In this document: in pieces, positions 58,748-64,000 of the stretch
Numbering within the stretch: the stretch's first letter is position 1
How the letters are laid out: every line of letters begins with the position of its first letter
Source: Callorhinus ursinus
Lineage: Eukaryota; Chordata; Mammalia; Carnivora; Otariidae
Direction of reading: 5' to 3'
Assembly: GCF_003265705.1 (NCBI RefSeq)
Contig: NW_020312968.1
Coordinates: 8,202,845 to 8,266,844 of the forward strand
Length of the DNA stretch: 64,000 nt
The notes under the pieces: generated by a model
What the model was told of the DNA's origin: nothing
Database searches by the model: none
The model's input: only the letters and a program-made list of their open reading frames with translations
Translations under genes and position numbers: made by a program

Positions 58748-59145
58748 ACTTTTTTTTTTTTTTTTTGGTAATTAAAAATTTTTTCCACCTTCACTGATTT
58801 CACTCCTTCCCCAGTACCCCACTCCTTCATCCCCCAACTTCTGGCAGCTACCAGTCTGTTTTCTGTATCTGTGAGTTTGATTTTGTTCTGTGTTTTAGAT
58901 TCCACATACAAGTGAGATCATACAGTACTTGTCTTTTTCTGACTTATTTCACTTAGCATAATGACCTATAGGTTTATCCACGTTGTCACAAATGGCAGGA
59001 TTTCCTTTTTTATAGCTGAATAATATTCTATCATGTGTATATGCATATATATGTATGTATCTTATTTTTTATCCATGTAGACTAAATAAGACTCTATTGT
59101 ATACATATATACCACATCTTTTTTATCCATTCATTCATCTGTGAA
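58748..59145 (-). mobile_element. LINE-1 3' end, reverse
   Basis: T18 run, then GGCAGCTACCAGTCTG, TTTTAGATTCCACATACAAG, TTCACTTAGCATAATGACC and CATTCATTCATCTGTGA, all in reverse L1 3' order. About 400 bp, 5'-truncated. A TATG-rich patch lies at 59035-59065. Confidence 0.9.
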
Positions 59146-59214
59146 AGAGATTAAGGAGACCTATGATCTGTTTCTATACTCTTCAATAAATTAAATGTAA
59201 ATAGAAATTAGTTA

Positions 59215-59355
59215 AGCAAATAAAAAAATCTAGTTTCTCAGTCACACTCGTTATAATTCCAATGCCCAGGCATAACATGTGGCTAGAGGCTACCATATTG
59301 GAAAGATACAGCAGAGATACAGAACATTTCCATCATCCAGAACGCTCTATTAAAA
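59215..59355 (+). mobile_element. hAT-like MITE
   Basis: AGTTTCTCAGTCACACTCG, ACATGTGGCTAGAGGCTACC, ATATTGGAAAGATACAGC, and AGAACATTTCCATCATCCAG. Same family as 50655-50780, with a longer left part. Confidence 0.75.
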
Positions 59356-60049
59356 GATATTGATCCACCATTGGTTAAATGATTCTCTTTGAAGGGTAAA
59401 TGTGACCTGTGGTCTTCTGAGGTGTTAGTCTTTTTTTCTAATACCAGAGATCTGAAGAGAGTCTACTAGATTAAACATGTGTTTTTGCACACCTGCCTGT
59501 ATTCTGTTGGTCTACATTTTTGGGAAATCATAAATGCTAAAGAAAGAGGCAGATTTAACTTCCAAAGACCAGTCACCCTAGGTTTCTAGGTTTCTGAAAT
59601 GGGACAACAGTAGTGACCTCAGGTGGAAATTATCTGATTTGACTTAGGTCATTCAAGGGGAAGATATCTCAAAGCAAATGGTTCTGAATCATAACAAATT
59701 TGCTCTCGAAATGAATGTATAATCAAGTCTGTTTATTAAAGTATAAATAATAAAAAGATATGAATCTCAAGGCAAACGTATATATTACTGAAACCCAGTT
59801 GCAACCAAAGAATTATCTAGAACTTGGACTCAAAAAGTGTTTCTTCCAGGAGGAATATTTGATCATTGAAATTATTTAGAATTGCTCGTATATGATAAAA
59901 AGCAGACTGAAATTTTTGTCAGCTTTATTGCTGGTTTAAATTCTCTCACTCCATCCTGCCTGTGGTACACCTGGGTATTCAATATACCTGTTTCAGTGGC
60001 TCATTCTCTCTCCAAACTCTTGGCTCTTTGAGTTCCCCTCCCCCTCCCC
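59356..60049. other. Unique sequence, no gene seen
   Basis: No recognisable repeat or coding unit. Confidence 0.5.
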
Positions 60050-60210
60050 TTTTAAAGATCTGTGTATTCTGTGGCTAGAATCTCTGCAAACAGAATGTTT
60101 CTCTTTGCCTGATAGGTTATAAGTTTCGTGAGTACAAGGATCATATCTGGGTCATTTTTATGCCCCCCAATATAGCCGTGCAAAGTCAGTTCTCAGAAAA
60201 CACTTGACTT
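60050..60210 (+). repeat. L2 3' end fragment
   Basis: TTATAAGTTTCGTGAGTACAAGG, ATCATATCTGGGTCATTTT and CCCCCAATATAGCCGTGCAAAG follow the L2 3' end. Confidence 0.55.
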
Positions 60211-60264
60211 CTGAGCTGAGATGACTAGCAAGTACTTGAGATGGATTTAGAAGCCAAACTTTAT

Positions 60265-60474
60265 CAATTTTCTTTTTATTTTTTATTTTTATGTTTTTAA
60301 AGATTATTTTAGGGAGAGCACATGAGTAGGGAGAGAAGCAGAGGGAGAGGCAGAGAAGCCAACTCCCTGCTGCATGTGGAGCCGGATGCAGGGCTCTGAT
60401 CTAGGACCCTGAGATCATGACCCGAGCCGAAACCAAGAGTCAGAGGCTTAACCAACTGAGCCATCCAGGTGCCC
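60265..60474 (-). mobile_element. Can-SINE (older 'B'-like), reverse
   Basis: Tail TTTTTAAAGATTATTTTAGG, GAGAAGCAGAGGGAGAGGC, AGGACCCTGAGATCATGACC, and the head end GAGCCATCCAGGTGCC. Duplication CCAAACTTTAT (60254-60264) versus CCAAGCTTTAT (60475-60485), one mismatch. Confidence 0.96.
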
Positions 60475-60485
60475 CCAAGCTTTAT

Positions 60486-61181
60486 TTTTTAATGTAGCAT
60501 TTTGGTTATAATGCTTTTGACCACAAGTGATAAGATAAATTTCTGACTAAAAATTAATATAGAAATTCCATTGCCTATTTAAAATGAACTTTGGAAATGT
60601 GCATTCCCCATGGCTAATTCAGAGGCTCCCTGCTGTAAGAACACTGGATTGCCCTCTCCAAAATTCTCTTGGTCTTTTCCTCATGGTCCCAAAATGGCTG
60701 CAAGAGTTGTATGTGGCATGCCCTCACATCAAGCACGCCAAACAGGAACAGAAGGAAAAGTCCTTTCTTCACCCATCTCTCTTTAAGAAAAAATTCTTTC
60801 TCAGACATCCTCCAGCAGAAGTCCCTTTAAATTAGCTAGCACTGGGTATCTGGGTTACCCTTGACATTTTCCGTCTAAGGAATGTCTGGTACTGGCCCCA
60901 ACAGCTGCTGCCACAGTACAGCTGACCCTAACTCCTATAGATAATAATGCCATAATTAGACCTTCTTTGTGATCTCATTTCCTTTTCCTTTTTCTTTCTT
61001 TTCCCCCATCTGTTCCTACGGCACTCTGTGCCATCTGCTGGGTATTATTAACGTCTGCATCTTAAAGTATATTTAATTTGAGATAACCCAACAGCAGAAA
61101 GCTGGAAACTGGGATGTAGATGCAGGAAGCTCCACATGACCCCGTATTCTGTGGGGTAAATGAGACAGTGGATGACATTAC
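60486..61181. other. Unique sequence, no gene seen
   Basis: An 83-codon plus frame (60584-60835) and its antisense are chance-length. No repeat recognised. Confidence 0.5.
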
Positions 61182-61410
61182 TTTCCTATTGTTGCTGTGA
61201 CAAATGATGACAAATTTTGTGGCTTGAAACAATGCAGTCTGTTCTCTTACAATTCTGGACATTGGAAGTTTAAAAGGAGTCATAACTGGCTAAAATCAAG
61301 GTGTCAAAAGGGCTGTTGCTTCCTGGAGGCCCCAGGGAATCTGTTTCCTGCCTTTTCCAGGAGGCACGAAATTCCACCCCCCTCTAAAAGCGGAGATAGG
61401 CAATGAACAA
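61182..61410 (-). mobile_element. MaLR-type LTR (MLT1-like) fragment, reverse
   Basis: TTTCCTATTGTTGCTGTGAC, TTTGTGGCTTGAAACAATGC, CTGGCTAAAATCAAGGTGTC and GGGAATCTGTTTCCTGCC follow the LTR in reverse. It is the same half as at 54210-54400. The remainder is missing. Confidence 0.7.
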
Positions 61411-61859
61411 AATCCCTGTCCCTGTGGGATCTTGCATCTCGAGGCAGCATGCTCTCCTTTACAAATGAAGAGACGTGACTTACCTGCATTCACTGTTTTG
61501 GAATCCAGGTCCAAGACCAGGGGTCTGAGTCACAGCTTCTAACAAGGATCAGGCAAGAAAAATGATCCATCAAACGCAGCAGCGTATTAACACTATTGCG
61601 CCTGCCCAAACGGATTATGTGTGATATGCACAGGAGCTTTAATTTTAAGTGTTTAAGGGGAAGTTAATCCTGGGGGTAGAAAATCAGAAAAACAACAAAG
61701 GAACCTTCTGTTTTCACATGGCATCGCATCTCCTTTCTACTTACTATAAAACGTTATTCTCATTTATTTTTAAGATGTCAGGTGGATACAAAAAAAATAG
61801 TGTGGATACCAGTGCCAATGACAGATAAAGTATGAGGTCATAAGAGAACATTTTTTAAA
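61411..61859. other. Unique sequence, no gene seen
   Basis: No supported feature. Confidence 0.5.
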
Positions 61860-62028
61860 TTGTTTTTAAAGATTTTATTTATTTATTTGAGAGAGAGAGA
61901 GCGCAAGCAGGGGGAGGGGCAGAAGGAGAGGGAGCAGGGATCCCGATGCGGTGCTCGACCCCAAGACCCTCGGATCATGACCTGAGCCGAAGGCAAACGC
62001 TTAACCGACTGAGCCACCCAGGCACCCT
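61860..62028 (-). mobile_element. Can-SINE (type 'B', shortened body), reverse
   Basis: TTTTAAAGATTTTATTTATTT tail, GAGAGAGAGAGAGCGCAAGC, CGACCCCAAGACCCTCGG, and the end GAGCCACCCAGGCACCC. Near-perfect duplication GAGAACATTTTTTAAA (61844-61859) versus GAGAACAGTTTTTTTAAA (from 62029). Confidence 0.96.
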
Positions 62029-62369
62029 GAGAACAGTTTTTTTAAAAGGCCACTTTCTGAAGTTTTTTCCTGGTTCCAAAAGAGGATTTTCCAAATCAAA
62101 GGCACTTTGAGCACAAATAAGGTGGGTTTGAGAGAGGCAAACACCTCATAACCAGTATTTATTAAGCACCTAAGGACTACAGAGCATTACTGTGCCTTGA
62201 GAGAGCAGTTACAGGAATCCTTAAGGGGGACTCATGCATCCAGAAATAAGCAAGAGGTTAAACCATGGGTGGAGGTATTTGGGGGAAAATTTCTGAGGAT
62301 TGGCCTGGAAATAGACTTTAAATAAAGGAAGAGTGTAAAAACGAAGAGAGGAGGAATTCCCATAATAGC
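62029..62369. other. Mostly unique, possible MIR/L2 scrap
   Basis: ACCAGTATTTATTAAGCACC near 62150 looks like a reverse MIR/L2 3' end, but too little of it is clear to call. Confidence 0.4.
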
Positions 62370-62560
62370 ATCTAGGTACTAGGTACTCAGCCTGATACAT
62401 AAATAATGGCAAATCCTTACAACGTGCATTGCCCAGATTGTATACGGAAAAATTCTGAGGCTCCTGGGGTCATAGAGCTCATCAGGAGCAGGAGCAGAGT
62501 TCCAAATGACGGTCTAACTCTAAAGTCCACATTCTCTGCACTACTGTGCTATGCATCCTG
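62370..62560 (-). repeat. MIR, reverse
   Basis: ATGGCAAATCCTTACAACG, AAATTCTGAGGCTCCTGGG, and AAGTCCACATTCTCTGCACTA follow reverse MIR. Confidence 0.55.
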
Positions 62561-62804
62561 TAGGGACTAAAATGTTTATTTCTTGAGTAGTCAAGAAATC
62601 TTTGAGGAAACAATGTACTAAATTGACAGCCCCCTTCCTTTTGAATGTGAAGTGAAGAAGAAGGAATAATCTGCCATGTATTTGTGTCAGAATAGACAAG
62701 AAATCTCTCTCTTGTTGCGATCACACTAATAATGTCTAGTAAATATAAAAGGAAAGAAACTTTCCATGAAAGCATATAACAAGAGAACTTGATTTGGACA
62801 GGGG

Positions 62805-63260
62805 ATTTTGGAAAGGCTTCCCTGAACCTATGCTTTAGCTTGAAGAATGAGTAGGAGCAAATTCAGCAAAAGAGGAGGGGTGGTTGCCTTCCAAATGGTG
62901 GGGACAACACATGCAAAGGCCCTGTGCTAGGAAGGAGCAAAGTTCATTCCAAGAACTGAAATAAGTCAAGCATGATTGGAATACAGAGAACAAGGGAAAG
63001 AGTGATAGATAACAAGGTGGCTGAAGACTTAAGCAGAGGATGGGCTGTGGAGGACTGTTATAGGCCGTGCTAAAGACCTTGATCTTGACCCCAAGAGTGA
63101 AGCCATTACGTTTTTAGGTAGGAGCAGAAAGACAGGTTCATTATATGATCAGAAAAGCAATGAAGGGGCTCCGGAGCAGTGCAGAAGAGATGTTATAGTA
63201 ACTGATAGCAGCAAGCATGGAGAGAAAAGACGTCAATGATACTAAGGAGATGATGATGAT
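62805..63260 (-). repeat. L2 fragment, reverse
   Basis: GGAAAGGCTTCCCTGAACC, ACATGCAAAGGCCCTGTGCTAG, GGGCTGTGGAGGACTGTTATAG, AAGAGTGAAGCCATTACG and GGAGAGAAAAGACGTCAATG follow reverse L2 blocks over about 450 bp. Confidence 0.75.
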
Positions 63261-63309
63261 AGGAAGAATTTGGTGATAGGTTGGAAAATAGGGAGGTGGA
63301 TAATAATTT

Positions 63310-63430
63310 CAGCTAATATTTATTAAATGCTTACCATATGAAGTGTGGTGGTAAACAACTTTTTTCGTGAATTACCTTATTTTTCACAACACCTAGATAA
63401 TAGCATTATCAGTATATTTTGGCTTCTGGT
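63310..63430 (-). repeat. MIR fragment, reverse
   Basis: CTAATATTTATTAAATGCTTACC and TTACCTTATTTTTCACAACACC resemble the reverse MIR 3' half. Confidence 0.55.
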
Positions 63431-63571
63431 CAAAGAAATGTTACTATGTTGCAGAATAACAGCAGGTAGGGTAGTTTTGATGTTGAATGAATTCATCAGC
63501 TCTATCCTCATGTGGGACCGAGAGTCATTCTGTATCCACTCTGTCATCATCAGTGAATACTGTGACAATTC

Positions 63572-64000
63572 TTTTTTTTTTGATTATGTTAATCACCACA
63601 CATTACATCATTAGTTTTTGATGTAGTGTTCCATGATTCATTGTTTGTGCATAACACCCAGTGCTCCATGCAGAACGTGCCCTCTTTAATACCCATCACC
63701 AGGCTAACCCATCCCCCCACCCCCCTCCCCTCTAGAACCCTCAGTTTGTTTCTCAGAGTCCATCGTCTCTCATGATTTGTCTCCCCCTCCGATTTCCCCC
63801 CCTTCATTCTTCCCCTCCTGCTATCTTCTTCTTTTTTTTTTTTTAAACATATAATGTATTATTTGCTTGAGAGGTACAGATCTATGATTCAACAGTCTTG
63901 CACAATTCACAGCGCTCACCATAGCACATACCTCCCCAATGTCTATCACCCAGCCACCCCATCCCTCCCACCCCCCACTACTCCAGCAACCCTCAGTTTG
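63572..64000 (-). mobile_element. Young carnivore LINE-1 3' end, reverse, running off the window
   Basis: T10 followed by GATTATGTTAATCACCAC, TGATGTAGTGTTCCATG, AGTGCTCCATGCAGAACG, and a C-rich 3' UTR (CCCCCCACCCCCCTCCCC). It then continues to ACCATAGCACATACCTCCCC and beyond base 64000. It is the reverse complement of 42258-42780 with few differences. Confidence 0.93.

Overview
This window is nuclear DNA from a carnivoran mammal. The strongest evidence is fifteen tRNA-Lys-derived Can-SINEs, which open with a G-run followed by CCTGGGTGGCTCAG and end in CT-rich sequence, AAATAAA and poly-A. It also holds carnivore-type LINE-1 3' ends and the usual background of old mammalian repeats (MIR, L2, MER5A-like hAT elements, MaLR LTRs). 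The SINE sequences resemble the bear/seal/mustelid (arctoid) type more than the dog type. That placement comes from memory of the families, and I cannot name the species.

I find no protein-coding exon that I can support. No reading frame exceeds about 165 codons. The longer frames are LINE-1 ORF2 remnants, antisense SINE, or lengths expected by chance in 60% AT DNA. There is no CpG island and no credible promoter. The window reads as intergenic or deep-intronic sequence.

Layout. 0-10 kb: mostly unique sequence with MIRs, a MaLR LTR end, two SINEs, an AC microsatellite and a truncated 7SK RNA retropseudogene. 10-13 kb: a degraded antisense L2 carrying a young SINE and a MER5A. 13-27 kb: mainly unique, AT-rich sequence with scattered MIR/L2, two SINEs, an old hAT element, and a repeat-free block at 18.5-19.5 kb that is the best candidate for conserved non-coding DNA. 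27-40.5 kb: a LINE-1 thicket. Two old antisense L1s (28.1-29.7 and 30.4-36.1 kb), a younger antisense L1 inserted into the second one (33.9-35.4 kb), two sense L1s (36.4-37.2 and 37.6-40.5 kb), and six SINEs. 40.5-54 kb: L2 pieces, a young truncated L1 3' end, and repeat-poor stretches. 54-57 kb: an L1 with an inverted 5' part and an apparent 3' transduced tail, inserted into a MaLR LTR. 57-64 kb: mixed MIR/L2/SINE, ending inside a second young L1 3' end that is inverted relative to the one at 42.3 kb.

No genes act together here. The content records successive retrotransposition events that can be ordered by nesting: L2/MIR/MaLR/hAT first, then old L1s, then younger L1s, then Can-SINEs. The most informative items are the composite L1 at 54.6-56.7 kb and the tailless 7SK copy at 9.88-10.12 kb.
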